A stretch of 10,613 nucleotides of DNA from assembly GCA_910580015.1 (NCBI GenBank), contig CAJTVT010000059.1:1-10613 (forward strand). The letters are read 5' to 3'. The translations under genes and the position numbers were made by a program. Positions 1-6,151 of the stretch are shown here, in pieces. The DNA is from an uncultured Lachnospiraceae bacterium (GTDB lineage Bacteria; Bacillota; Clostridia; Lachnospirales; Lachnospiraceae). The notes beneath the pieces were generated by a model. It was not told where the DNA came from, did not search any database, and worked only from the letters and a program-made list of their open reading frames with translations. How positions within the stretch are numbered: the stretch's first letter is position 1; every line of letters begins with the position of its first letter.

Positions 1-45
1 CACAAATGCCCCTACTTGTCCTATGCTTCTTAAATCCCACAAATT

Positions 46-381
46 TTATCCCACATAAAGAACAATCGCTTTGACATATTCCTCTTTTGCAACCTTTTCC
101 TTAATCACCTGGTCGTATTCTTCCTCTGATAAATTCTTGTACTCTTCAAGGTTACATAAATCTTCTGATAGATTCTCCTCATAATCCTCTTTATCCATCC
201 ACCAACCTTTATACTGTGTTAATTCCTTCACTCCTCCGTTTCTTGCTTCTACCTGCTCATACGGATATCTATCATGCCAGGAATCTTCTCCACAAAAAAT
301 CAATAGTGGTAAATCAGGATTTTGTAGGAGAAGTTTTCTTAACTCTGCTGTATTATTCAACGAACAATTGAATTCTTCCAT
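46..381 (-). CDS. acidic hypothetical phage protein, 111 aa
   Basis: I do not recognise a function. The protein is acidic and rich in Glu and Tyr. Its N-terminal third contains a hydrophobic strand followed by a charged/aromatic patch (LPLLIFCGEDSWHD), then a Tyr/Glu-rich helical half with repeated EEY/EEL patterns. I place the start at the ATG at 381, where the globular-looking sequence begins. The frame also stays open to a TTG at 420, which would add 13 residues (GEEIEERQGYRN), but no good ribosome binding site precedes that TTG. It is the last complete leftward gene in the window and lies 87 bases after the PP-loop protein gene, so it is probably cotranscribed with it. My impression that similar short proteins occur in Firmicute phages is memory only. 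Coding status is fairly sure; function is unknown. Confidence 0.75.
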   Translation of the reverse strand: MEEFNCSLNNTAELRKLLLQNPDLPLLIFCGEDSWHDRYPYEQVEARNGGVKELTQYKGWWMDKEDYEENLSEDLCNLEEYKNLSEEEYDQVIKEKVAKEEYVKAIVLYVG

Positions 382-468
382 GTTCCTATATCCCTGCCTT
401 TCTTCTATTTCCTCACCCAATCCGTGAGTTGTATTGTAAAGGGTTTTTATGGAGAGGTTGTACCATTT

Positions 469-1248
469 TTAAGCATCTACCACCTCAATGTAATCAAAAA
501 TGTTCATCTGCCTTTCTTCCCAAAACAATCTTTCATCAATCTCTTTGAGTGTATCTCCATATATATTCCATTTATCATTTGCAACATTATCCTCATTTTC
601 CAGTGAAACAAATTCTTTCCAAATTTCGGGATATAACTCTCGTATTGCCTTGTGCTCTGCCAATTTTGCGTTCGGGCAGAACCAACATCCGCCGCGTCTG
701 GAATATTTATAACACGGGCTGAGCAGCCCATATTCCAGGCATTTCTGCCTTGCCATTTCTTCTGTATATCCATATTTTGCAAGTAAGGAAACTCTGTTGC
801 TTTCCTTGTGCAGACTTTCCAGCCTCTTCTTTTCATCTGCACAGATCCCCACATACTGAATGGTTCCTTCCTCTATTGTCTTTAAATAATTTTTAATTGG
901 TTTTTCTTTACAATCTCTTTTTAATCCACATAATCCAAACAGCGGAAATCCAAATTTCATTCCATTGTGTTCCTTGTGCTTTGTAGCTTTTGTAATGATT
1001 CTGTTAAAAAATCCAAGATAGTCCATGTCTGCCCTTAATATATGTACTTCATATCCCCAGCCTTCAAACAGGGACTTTGTATCTTTTATAAATTGCATGT
1101 GTTCTGGATTCTCTCCGCTAATCTCCCGCTTCTGGTCATACATGACCTCTGAAAACAGGATGATGTCTAATGGTTCCTTATTTTCATGCGCCAAGATGAT
1201 TGATGCTGTGGAATCTTTTCCTCCACTCCAACAACAAATATATTTCAA
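469..1248 (-). CDS. PP-loop ATPase, phosphoadenosine phosphosulfate (PAPS) reductase family
   Basis: A 259-aa protein of the adenine-nucleotide alpha-hydrolase/PAPS reductase superfamily. The PP-loop signature SGGKDST is at residues 8-14, right after a short beta strand, exactly where the family places it. Members bind ATP or PAPS and act in sulfate reduction, tRNA or DNA thiolation, or adenylation; the substrate cannot be told here. Cysteines C107 and C113, and a cluster C179-x8-C188-x2-C191 (in GGCWFCPN), suggest a zinc or iron-sulfur site. The spacing recalls DndC-type phosphorothioation proteins, but I see no obvious fourth ligand and no dndB/D/E-like neighbours. The start is a TTG at 1248; an in-frame TGA lies four codons upstream and the PP-loop position fits this start, although the ribosome binding site is poor. 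Such genes are frequent in phage genomes without a proven role. Confidence 0.88.
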   Translation of the reverse strand: MKYICCWSGGKDSTASIILAHENKEPLDIILFSEVMYDQKREISGENPEHMQFIKDTKSLFEGWGYEVHILRADMDYLGFFNRIITKATKHKEHNGMKFGFPLFGLCGLKRDCKEKPIKNYLKTIEEGTIQYVGICADEKKRLESLHKESNRVSLLAKYGYTEEMARQKCLEYGLLSPCYKYSRRGGCWFCPNAKLAEHKAIRELYPEIWKEFVSLENEDNVANDKWNIYGDTLKEIDERLFWEERQMNIFDYIEVVDA

Positions 1249-1360
1249 CGGAATTATGCATCAACATAATTCTCTGCCTCTCGACTACGATTAGAGGAAC
1301 CCATTCCTCCCCAAGTGTTTTGGCATTTCCATCAATCACCACTCGCTATCTTGATAAGCG

Positions 1361-1630
1361 TTATGTGTACGCGGCCTCCGTTCTGTTTTTCTCTGCAATC
1401 ATCTTTTTCGCATGCCTTTTCGCCACTCTTGCTTCCTGTAACATCTGCCTCCAGTAAGACACTTCTTCTTTGTTCTCTTTTTCTATAAAATGCGCAATCA
1501 TGTCATGTATTTCCGCTATGTTTTTGTCATAGCCTTGAATGCTTTCTTTTTCATCAATTCCAAAACATTCAAAGCCCATAAAACCTGCGACTGCTTGATT
1601 CTGTCTATATACCATTTCTGATTTATTCAT
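1361..1630 (-). CDS. small hypothetical protein, 89 aa
   Basis: Unrecognised, mostly helical protein. The N-terminal part (about residues 1-30) has the neutral stretch AVAGFMGFECFGIDE. The rest is a charged amphipathic helix with a lysine/arginine-rich tail (RVAKRHAKKMIAEKNR), suggesting a coiled coil or a nucleic-acid-binding tail. The ATG at 1630 is preceded at good distance by GGAAAGG. Its start overlaps the stop of the upstream 51-aa gene as ATGA, which supports both genes and implies translational coupling. No function proposed. Confidence 0.72.
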   Translation of the reverse strand: MNKSEMVYRQNQAVAGFMGFECFGIDEKESIQGYDKNIAEIHDMIAHFIEKENKEEVSYWRQMLQEARVAKRHAKKMIAEKNRTEAAYT

Positions 1631-1782
1631 TCTGGCCTTTCCTTTCGCCTGTCATGGAGCAAAACGGAACACTCCACATGCAACCATGCAAAGGAAAGAA
1701 GAATACAACTCCAGTTCCACAATATTCCAATGGTAGGAATTATAATGATTTGATTCATCTTACTCACAAATACTCTTTTCAT
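1627..1782 (-). CDS. 51-aa single-pass membrane protein (very short ORF)
   Basis: Short ORF starting with ATG at 1782, preceded by AGAGGAG with a 9-base spacer, and ending in a TGA that overlaps the next gene's ATG as ATGA (1627-1630). The protein has a basic N-terminus (MKRVFVSK), one hydrophobic segment at about residues 11-36 (IIIIPTIGILWNWSCILLSF and onward), and a basic C-terminus (HDRRKERPE). This is the layout of a small single-pass inner-membrane protein. The strong ribosome binding site and the four-base stop/start overlap are the main evidence that it is a real gene and not a gap between the flanking genes. The role is unknown; a holin-like or host-interference peptide is only a guess. 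Confidence 0.62.
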   Translation of the reverse strand: MKRVFVSKMNQIIIIPTIGILWNWSCILLSFAWLHVECSVLLHDRRKERPE

Positions 1783-1827
1783 TTTGCTACACTCCTCTAT
1801 TCCCTATCATACAATTTATAATTCTGT

Positions 1828-2583
1828 CTAATTAAGTGACCATTCTGGTTCTTCCTCTGGCTCAATGTTGTCATCATAATCTTCTTCCTCGTCTATGATA
1901 ATATGAACAAACCCACGTTTTAAGGTCATAAGGAATACTTCAAAATTACTTAAATTTTGCAAAGAATCAATATCAATACACTCTCCACAACCTTTCACTC
2001 TCCAATTCTTTTCATCTGTTTCTTTCGAAAGCTTCACCTGACAGTTTAAAAGCTCGTCCTTTTCACAAGTGAATTTTACAGTACAATCATCATAAATTGA
2101 CCGGAACCACGCTTTATCCTCATGCTCCACTTCCATGTTTGCGGTCACATTCTCATAATATGACTCCCCATCCTCATAGAAGGCTTTTAAATCGCTTGTA
2201 TCAATATTTTTTGCAACATGTTTACAATACCGACTAAAAATCTCTGACAACTTTATCTCTCTCCTATTTGGCTCTATCATCAGCTCTTTAAAGTTTTCCA
2301 GCATTTTCCTATTATCTACAAGGACCGTCGCATTGATAATCTCTGTCAAAACAGAATCCAATTTTATGAGATACTGATTAAATTCATGACGCTCGATAGC
2401 CGGAACCATTACTTCACTCAGTTTTTTCTCAATCAGCCTCTTTCCCTCTCCATTCCATGAAAATAAATCTTCCAGTACCTTAGAAACACCTTTCTCTATA
2501 TGCTGCTGCACCAGTTTCTCCACAGTTCCATCATTCAACTTTTCACTTACTGCATTCAGAATCTTCTGTTCAAAATTATCCAT
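1828..2583 (-). CDS. hypothetical phage protein, 251 aa, acidic C-terminus
   Basis: No family recognised. The N-terminal half (about residues 1-120) is predicted helical with heptad-like hydrophobic spacing. The second half reads like mixed alpha/beta with several beta strands (CTVKFTCEKDELLNCQVKL). The last 25 residues are extremely acidic (DEEEDYDDN, EPEEEPEW), as in DNA mimics or histone-like interaction tails, though that does not establish a function. The ATG at 2583 has AGGAG 8-9 bases upstream inside a longer GGAGGTTAGGAG leader. Almost the same leader precedes the next upstream gene (2632-2811). Confidence 0.78.
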   Translation of the reverse strand: MDNFEQKILNAVSEKLNDGTVEKLVQQHIEKGVSKVLEDLFSWNGEGKRLIEKKLSEVMVPAIERHEFNQYLIKLDSVLTEIINATVLVDNRKMLENFKELMIEPNRREIKLSEIFSRYCKHVAKNIDTSDLKAFYEDGESYYENVTANMEVEHEDKAWFRSIYDDCTVKFTCEKDELLNCQVKLSKETDEKNWRVKGCGECIDIDSLQNLSNFEVFLMTLKRGFVHIIIDEEEDYDDNIEPEEEPEWSLN

Positions 2584-2592
2584 TTTCTTACT

Positions 2593-2628
2593 CTCCTAAC
2601 CTCCAAATCAAACAAATAATAAAACTAT
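2593..2628 (-). repeat. leader repeat copy A (ribosome-binding leader)
   Basis: On the minus strand this leader reads ATAGTTTTATTATTTGTTTG followed by ATTTGGAGGTTAGGAG, just before the start at 2583. It aligns closely with the leader at 2820-2855 before the start at 2811; TTGGAGGTTAGGAG is identical in both and the AT-rich part upstream is similar. This suggests duplication of a translation-initiation region together with its gene, or recombination between leaders. Confidence 0.55.
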
Positions 2629-2631
2629 CTC

Positions 2632-2811
2632 CTAATCGTCCTCTGCAAAATACATCTCAAACGCTTCTTGATTCATTTTAATCCATTTATCAACTTGCTC
2701 TTTGCTTTTAAATAACGGATAATGCCCTGGAACCATTACAATTCCACTTTCTTCAATTCGTTTGTTTGCATAATCCTTTAATTCTTGTGACATAGAATCA
2801 TATTTACTCAT
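2632..2811 (-). CDS. small hypothetical protein, 59 aa
   Basis: Short gene with ATG at 2811 and TAG at 2632-2634. The start follows a strong GGAGGTTAGGAGG leader. The protein is hydrophilic and probably helical, beginning MSKYDSMSQELKDYANKRIE and continuing through a central VMVPGHYPLF segment to a helix with KEQVDKWIKMNQEAFEMYF. The ribosome binding site, the composition and the fit in an otherwise empty 270-base gap between two clear genes make coding likely. Function unknown; the VPGHYPLFKSKEQVDKWI pattern looks like a compact folded domain, but I cannot name one. Confidence 0.7.
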   Translation of the reverse strand: MSKYDSMSQELKDYANKRIEESGIVMVPGHYPLFKSKEQVDKWIKMNQEAFEMYFAEDD

Positions 2812-2819
2812 TTCCCTAT

Positions 2820-2855
2820 CCTCCTAACCTCCAACTCAAATAAATGAAAACCTAT
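2820..2855 (-). repeat. leader repeat copy B (ribosome-binding leader)
   Basis: Second copy of the leader. On the minus strand it reads ATAGGTTTTCATTTATTTGA followed by GTTGGAGGTTAGGAGG, before the 59-aa gene. It contains two overlapping Shine-Dalgarno cores (GGAGG and AGGAGG), like copy A, and occupies almost the whole space between the methylase stop at 2858 and the start at 2811. Confidence 0.55.
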
Positions 2856-2857
2856 AC

Positions 2858-3655
2858 TCAAAAGAAACACAGCTGCTTCCCTTCTGGAACAAAATTCATC
2901 CACAATACTTCTCTTTTCCTCCTGCATGCCTGTGTATAGCAGGTAGTTTCTTCCCTATACCATCCCCAAAGCAGATGATTGTATATCTCATTGTCATACC
3001 CGCTTAGGAGTACTTTTCCTTTATGAGCAAGCAATGTATACAATAATTCTTCCTGACCCTTATCGTCCATTTCACAACGGTATTGTTTCCCATATCTCGT
3101 TCCCAGTACATAGGGCGGATCCGCATAAATTAGGACTTTGAGCGAATTAAATCGTTTGATAACTTCTACTGCTGATCTATTTTCAATCTGAACTCCTCGA
3201 AGACGTTCCGCTGCCCACATAATCTGTTCTGGCAAGTCCCTCCAGTCCTGTGCAGCATAAGCACGCTCCCTCCCCTTTATATCATTCTTCCATCCAACTT
3301 TCTCACCACAGATGCGTGCTCCATATCCCATATTCAGTCGTATGTAAAAATTCACTGCTTTCTCTAAGCTGTCTTCTGGAATTTTAGCAAGGGCATCTTC
3401 ATATATCTGTCTGGCATAGGGAATGTAATATATTTCATGTGCCAAGCGTTCTGGGTCTTTCTTGATCCACTCAAACAAGTTTACAACATTTCCATCCAGA
3501 TCATTCACTGTTTCTATGTTGCTCCTGGATTTATGAAACAAAACAGCCCCGCTCCCGAAAAATGGTTCCAGATAACTGTGATGCTCTGGGAAGAAATCTA
3601 TGATCCATTCCGCCAGCGACCATTTGCTTCCTGGGTATTTCGTAACTGCTTTGAT
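2858..3655 (-). CDS. D12-class (Dam-type) adenine-N6 DNA methyltransferase, start disrupted
   Basis: Transfers methyl from S-adenosylmethionine to N6 of adenine in a short DNA site, probably protecting the element's DNA or regulating it. Numbering from the ATC codon at 3655, the family N-terminus is present (KYPGSKW, residues 6-12), then the SAM-binding motif PFFGSG (31-36), and the catalytic DPPY at 179-182, the order expected for MethyltransfD12. About 265 aa is near the usual phage length. The first permitted start codon in frame is a TTG at 3541, which lies after the SAM motif and would give a dead protein. Upstream the frame stays open to a TAG at 3677-3679 without ATG, GTG or TTG. An ATG at 3664-3666, overlapping the preceding stop as ATGA, would be in frame if the GGGG run at 3656-3659 had one more G. 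So this is a one-base indel, a sequencing error or a non-standard start. Confidence 0.85.
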   Translation of the reverse strand: MKAVTKYPGSKWSLAEWIIDFFPEHHSYLEPFFGSGAVLFHKSRSNIETVNDLDGNVVNLFEWIKKDPERLAHEIYYIPYARQIYEDALAKIPEDSLEKAVNFYIRLNMGYGARICGEKVGWKNDIKGRERAYAAQDWRDLPEQIMWAAERLRGVQIENRSAVEVIKRFNSLKVLIYADPPYVLGTRYGKQYRCEMDDKGQEELLYTLLAHKGKVLLSGYDNEIYNHLLWGWYREETTCYTQACRRKREVLWMNFVPEGKQLCFF

Positions 3656-3662
3656 CCCCTTC

Positions 3663-3851
3663 TCATCCTTCCATTCCTAAATCAAACAACGTTACCTGAC
3701 CGGGGATATTCTCCTCTTTTTGTTGGACATTATTTTTCTGTAAAAGCGCCGTGTCTCCATAGACATATTTCAGAAATCCACATTGCTGCGCCAGTTCCAA
3801 CACTTCTTCCCAATGACTACCCAATTCTTTTTCCTTCTCTTTCTCTAACAT
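3663..3851 (-). CDS. small hypothetical phage protein, 62 aa
   Basis: Short protein with a charged Lys/Glu N-terminus (MLEKEKEKELG), then a compact segment HWEEVLELAQQCGFLKYVYG that resembles conserved small phage proteins I have seen (from memory only), and a hydrophobic C-terminus VTLFDLGMEG. The ATG at 3851 is preceded by GGAAAGG at a usable distance. Its stop overlaps an ATG (ATGA at 3663-3666) that is probably the intended start of the methylase, implying coupled translation. No function can be assigned. Confidence 0.7.
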   Translation of the reverse strand: MLEKEKEKELGSHWEEVLELAQQCGFLKYVYGDTALLQKNNVQQKEENIPGQVTLFDLGMEG

Positions 3852-3936
3852 TCTCTTTTCCTTTCCAGGCTGCGAACACTCCGCCCTGTCTTATCTATAC
3901 AACATTTTCTTCCTAACGCCGATTATAACCGAGACG

Positions 3937-4986
3937 TTAATCTATCCTAACTGGAAGAACGAGCGCCTTAAAATCGCTGCTGTCATCCTCTATCATCACA
4001 GGCTGTCTCGGACCACCAAGAAAAATCTTTACATTTTCACACTCGAAAGCCTTCATCGTCTCCAAAACTAGGATGGGATTAAAACCAATGGTAAGCGCTT
4101 CGTCTAGATGCCATTTCAGTTTCATCGTTTCATGGTAATCGATTGCTTTATCCTCCATGGAAAGGTTTAATGAATCTGCCTCAAACTGAAATTTAACAGG
4201 ACGTTTTTCTGCCATACACATTTTCACTCTTACCATTGCATCCAATAGTCCAATCCTTGACACCCCTGTATGCAATGGAAGTTCATGAAACTTTTTCTGA
4301 TAATCAAAATATCGTCCATCAAGTAGACGCGTATAAACCTTAAGTTCCTCTGTAAAGAACAATGCTCCTTTCCCATCAAACTGAATCTTCACCTCCCCAG
4401 TAAACCCAAACGATTTTAATCTATCCACCGTATTCTTGGGCAGCAGAAGCTCAAATTCCCCATCATAGACTCTTTTATCCCATGCCAATACATGACCATC
4501 TGAGCTGATAAAATTTAGATATCCCCCTTTTGCCTGCAAGCACACAGAAGTATACGCTGCATTGAATCCATTTGATGACGCAGCGTAAGAAACGCGCCTC
4601 AAAGACTTCAAAAACTCCTCCGCTTTGATTGTGGACTCACTTTCTCCCTCTAAAGCAGTGGTCATAGGAAAGAGATCCGGATCCAACGTCTTCCGTTTAT
4701 ACTTCACCCCGCCTGCCTGAATTACGAGACTATCTTTCCCTGTGACAGATAGCTCAATTTCTCCATCTGGCAAATTTTGGATTAGTTCAAATGTCTGTAT
4801 GGGTAGAAGGAACCTTTCCCCATCTGCACACTCTAATTTGGATTTCACTGTCATTTCTAAATCGCTGGCAATCAGAAAACCATCTTCCACCAAAACCCCC
4901 TGTAAAGCAGAGAGAGTAGTTTTTTTAGGCACTACCGCTTTTATCTGATTCAACTTCTTTGCCAATTTTGCTTTCTGTATTTTCAT
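3937..4986 (-). CDS. dnaN: DNA polymerase III beta subunit-like sliding clamp
   Basis: 349-aa homologue of the bacterial beta clamp (usually about 365-380 aa), the ring that tethers DNA polymerase to DNA. Family-like features: an N-terminal domain with ASDLEMTVKSKLE (about 40-52), a middle domain with RRVSYAASSNGFNAAYTSVC (129-148) and TRLLDGRYFDY, and the C-terminal pattern NPILVLETMKAFE followed by the last strands GPRQPVMIEDDSSDFKALVL ending in PVRID. This closely follows the bacterial C-terminus (…GP..P..I......... .LI.PVR.). The ATG at 4986 is preceded by GGAGGGGGT about 11 bases away. The gene overlaps the resolvase gene by 62 bases. A clamp encoded within a phage replication module suggests it serves a host or phage polymerase selectively on element DNA; the symbol names the family, not the host gene. 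Confidence 0.85.
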   Translation of the reverse strand: MKIQKAKLAKKLNQIKAVVPKKTTLSALQGVLVEDGFLIASDLEMTVKSKLECADGERFLLPIQTFELIQNLPDGEIELSVTGKDSLVIQAGGVKYKRKTLDPDLFPMTTALEGESESTIKAEEFLKSLRRVSYAASSNGFNAAYTSVCLQAKGGYLNFISSDGHVLAWDKRVYDGEFELLLPKNTVDRLKSFGFTGEVKIQFDGKGALFFTEELKVYTRLLDGRYFDYQKKFHELPLHTGVSRIGLLDAMVRVKMCMAEKRPVKFQFEADSLNLSMEDKAIDYHETMKLKWHLDEALTIGFNPILVLETMKAFECENVKIFLGGPRQPVMIEDDSSDFKALVLPVRID

Positions 4987-5500
4987 CTTTCAATGACACC
5001 CCCTCCAAAATAAGTATTGTACACTGCTTCTCCTTTAATTGATAAGGTTCCAGTTCCTGCTTCGTCATGAACTTATGTCCATAGAAAAGTTTCATCTGCT
5101 TCCATACCTCCCATGGCACTCGGTAGAAATTTTCCAGCCCGATTGACACCATTACATAGCAATGTGCTCCAAATCGTTCATAAATATCCAAACTATCCCA
5201 TTGGGCATCTGTAATGGCATTCTGCTTTATCCTGTCACAATCGGTATGTTTCGCCTCAAACATAATCCCCGTACCATCGCATAAAATCCCTTTAAAATCT
5301 GGCTGGCCTTTCTTTTCGTAATATCCGCGCACAACTCCATTCTTGTCTTTACCAGTGATATGAAACGGCTCTGGCGTTTTCTCTATATGCGCCCATCCAT
5401 TCTGTAGATAAAATTTACAAGCATTTGACAATCTGCGCTCAAAAGCTTCTCCAGACGCTTTGCTACGTCTGCCAATCATCTGCCGTTTTAACTTTGGCAA
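4925..5500 (-). CDS. RecU-like Holliday junction resolvase / VRR-type PD-(D/E)xK nuclease
   Basis: 191-aa nuclease of the PD-(D/E)xK fold, most like RecU. The core KKGQPDFKGIL (residues 63-73) followed by GTGIMFEAKHTD (76-87) supplies the catalytic Asp68, Glu82 and Lys84. After it comes ITDAQWDSLDIYERFGAHCY, the conserved Q-containing helix and strand of RecU proteins. Such enzymes cut four-way junctions made during recombination or replication restart. The TTG start at 5500 is well supported: GGAGGG lies 7 bases upstream, and the preceding gene's TGA (5501-5503) directly abuts it. The C-terminal Lys/Glu-rich tail (about residues 171-191) is encoded in the overlap with the clamp gene. An alternative label is a generic VRR-NUC-like endonuclease. 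Confidence 0.85.
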   Translation of the reverse strand: MPKLKRQMIGRRSKASGEAFERRLSNACKFYLQNGWAHIEKTPEPFHITGKDKNGVVRGYYEKKGQPDFKGILCDGTGIMFEAKHTDCDRIKQNAITDAQWDSLDIYERFGAHCYVMVSIGLENFYRVPWEVWKQMKLFYGHKFMTKQELEPYQLKEKQCTILILEGVSLKDENTESKIGKEVESDKSGSA

Positions 5501-5869
5501 TCACATTCCCTCCAATCTTTTGTCAAGCAGTTCTCGTATCTTGGACATGGTTCCTGTACCAATGCCTTTTATCTTTCCGATTTCCTCCACAAATTCCGTT
5601 GCACTCAGTTGTGGATTCTGTTCCTTCCCCTGAAAAAACCCCTCACTCCTTGCCTGCTGCACCCTGCCTTCTACATAATCAAGTAACTGTTCATCTGTCA
5701 TCTTTCGTATTCTCACTGCTTTTTCATGGATCCTTTTTTCATCCATTGTACACCTACCACTTCTTCTCTTTTTCATAGCTGCCTTCCTTTCCTCCCTTGA
5801 TACTTTCTGTATGGCTAGGCCAGCCGTAGGATCCCAATACCCCTCTGCATTGTTGTTCCATTTCGCCAT
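5501..5869 (-). CDS. small protein with C-terminal helix-hairpin-helix, 122 aa
   Basis: The N-terminus KWNNNAEGYWDPTAGLAIQ resembles an EGYxDPTA motif found, as I recall, in many small Firmicute phage proteins. The middle is a basic helical region (REERKAAMKKRRSGR, then DEKRIHEKAVRIRK). The C-terminus (EEIGKIKGIGTGTMSKIREL) fits a helix-hairpin-helix, a non-sequence-specific DNA-binding element common in resolvase and repair proteins. I choose the ATG at 5869, with GGTGAT 4 bases upstream; in-frame ATG 5875, GTG 5878 and TTG 5881 would add up to four residues. It abuts the RecU-like gene with no spacing, so it may be a partner or DNA-binding accessory of that nuclease; this is inference. Confidence 0.72.
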   Translation of the reverse strand: MAKWNNNAEGYWDPTAGLAIQKVSREERKAAMKKRRSGRCTMDEKRIHEKAVRIRKMTDEQLLDYVEGRVQQARSEGFFQGKEQNPQLSATEFVEEIGKIKGIGTGTMSKIRELLDKRLEGM

Positions 5870-5923
5870 CTTCATCACCAAAATTCATCCTTATCCCTTT
5901 TCTCACTTCAAGATTTTTATCCT

Positions 5924-6151
5924 TCACAATCCACCCTGCCTTCTTGCTGCTTTATCCTTTTCTTCACATTGCAGCAGGAACGCTACAAGCGCTTCTTTTA
6001 CTCCTGGATTTTTCTTTGATTTTTCAAATATCATTTTTACGGACTCTTGCAGTTCCTTCCAATCGACGTCTGACATTGGCATCCTTTTCATGGCTTCTTC
6101 CATCAACTGCTTTATTTTTCCATCTGTCCATATTTTCTGCTCTTTTGTCAT
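5924..6151 (-). CDS. small hypothetical protein, 75 aa
   Basis: Helical, charged protein (MTKEQKIWTDGKIKQLMEE… ending AARRQGGL) without a recognisable domain. The start at 6151 overlaps the primase-helicase stop by one base (TGATG), and AGGAGGT stands 9 bases upstream, still inside the primase gene, so translation is very likely coupled. Position directly after the primase-helicase suggests an accessory replication role, but nothing in the sequence proves this. Confidence 0.75.
   Translation of the reverse strand: MTKEQKIWTDGKIKQLMEEAMKRMPMSDVDWKELQESVKMIFEKSKKNPGVKEALVAFLLQCEEKDKAARRQGGL

Noticed and set aside
1..45. Start of a further leftward gene (TTG or ATA in open frames)
   Set aside because: Too short to judge; no ribosome binding site that decides a start.
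504..854. 116-codon minus-strand frame inside the PP-loop gene
   Set aside because: It is a shifted-frame shadow of the Cys-rich C-terminal half of the PP-loop protein, without a ribosome binding site.
424..1294. Plus-strand open frames opposite the PP-loop gene
   Set aside because: They lie antisense to a gene with clear family motifs, have no ribosome binding sites and give Ser/Phe/Ile-rich, low-quality protein.
3437..3916. 159-codon plus-strand frame over the methylase start region
   Set aside because: Antisense shadow, Pro/Phe/Leu-rich; the minus strand carries the SAM-binding motif and two ribosome-binding sites here.
3916..3945. Possible internal promoter (TATAAT on the minus strand after the clamp gene)
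   Set aside because: The -10 is perfect, but the matching -35 at 17 bases is only about half right, and the genes are tightly spaced as in one operon.
5757..5888. 44-codon minus-strand frame starting at ATG 5888 with AAAGGG upstream
   Set aside because: It overlaps the helix-hairpin-helix gene out of frame almost completely and its translation looks random, although its ribosome binding site is fair.
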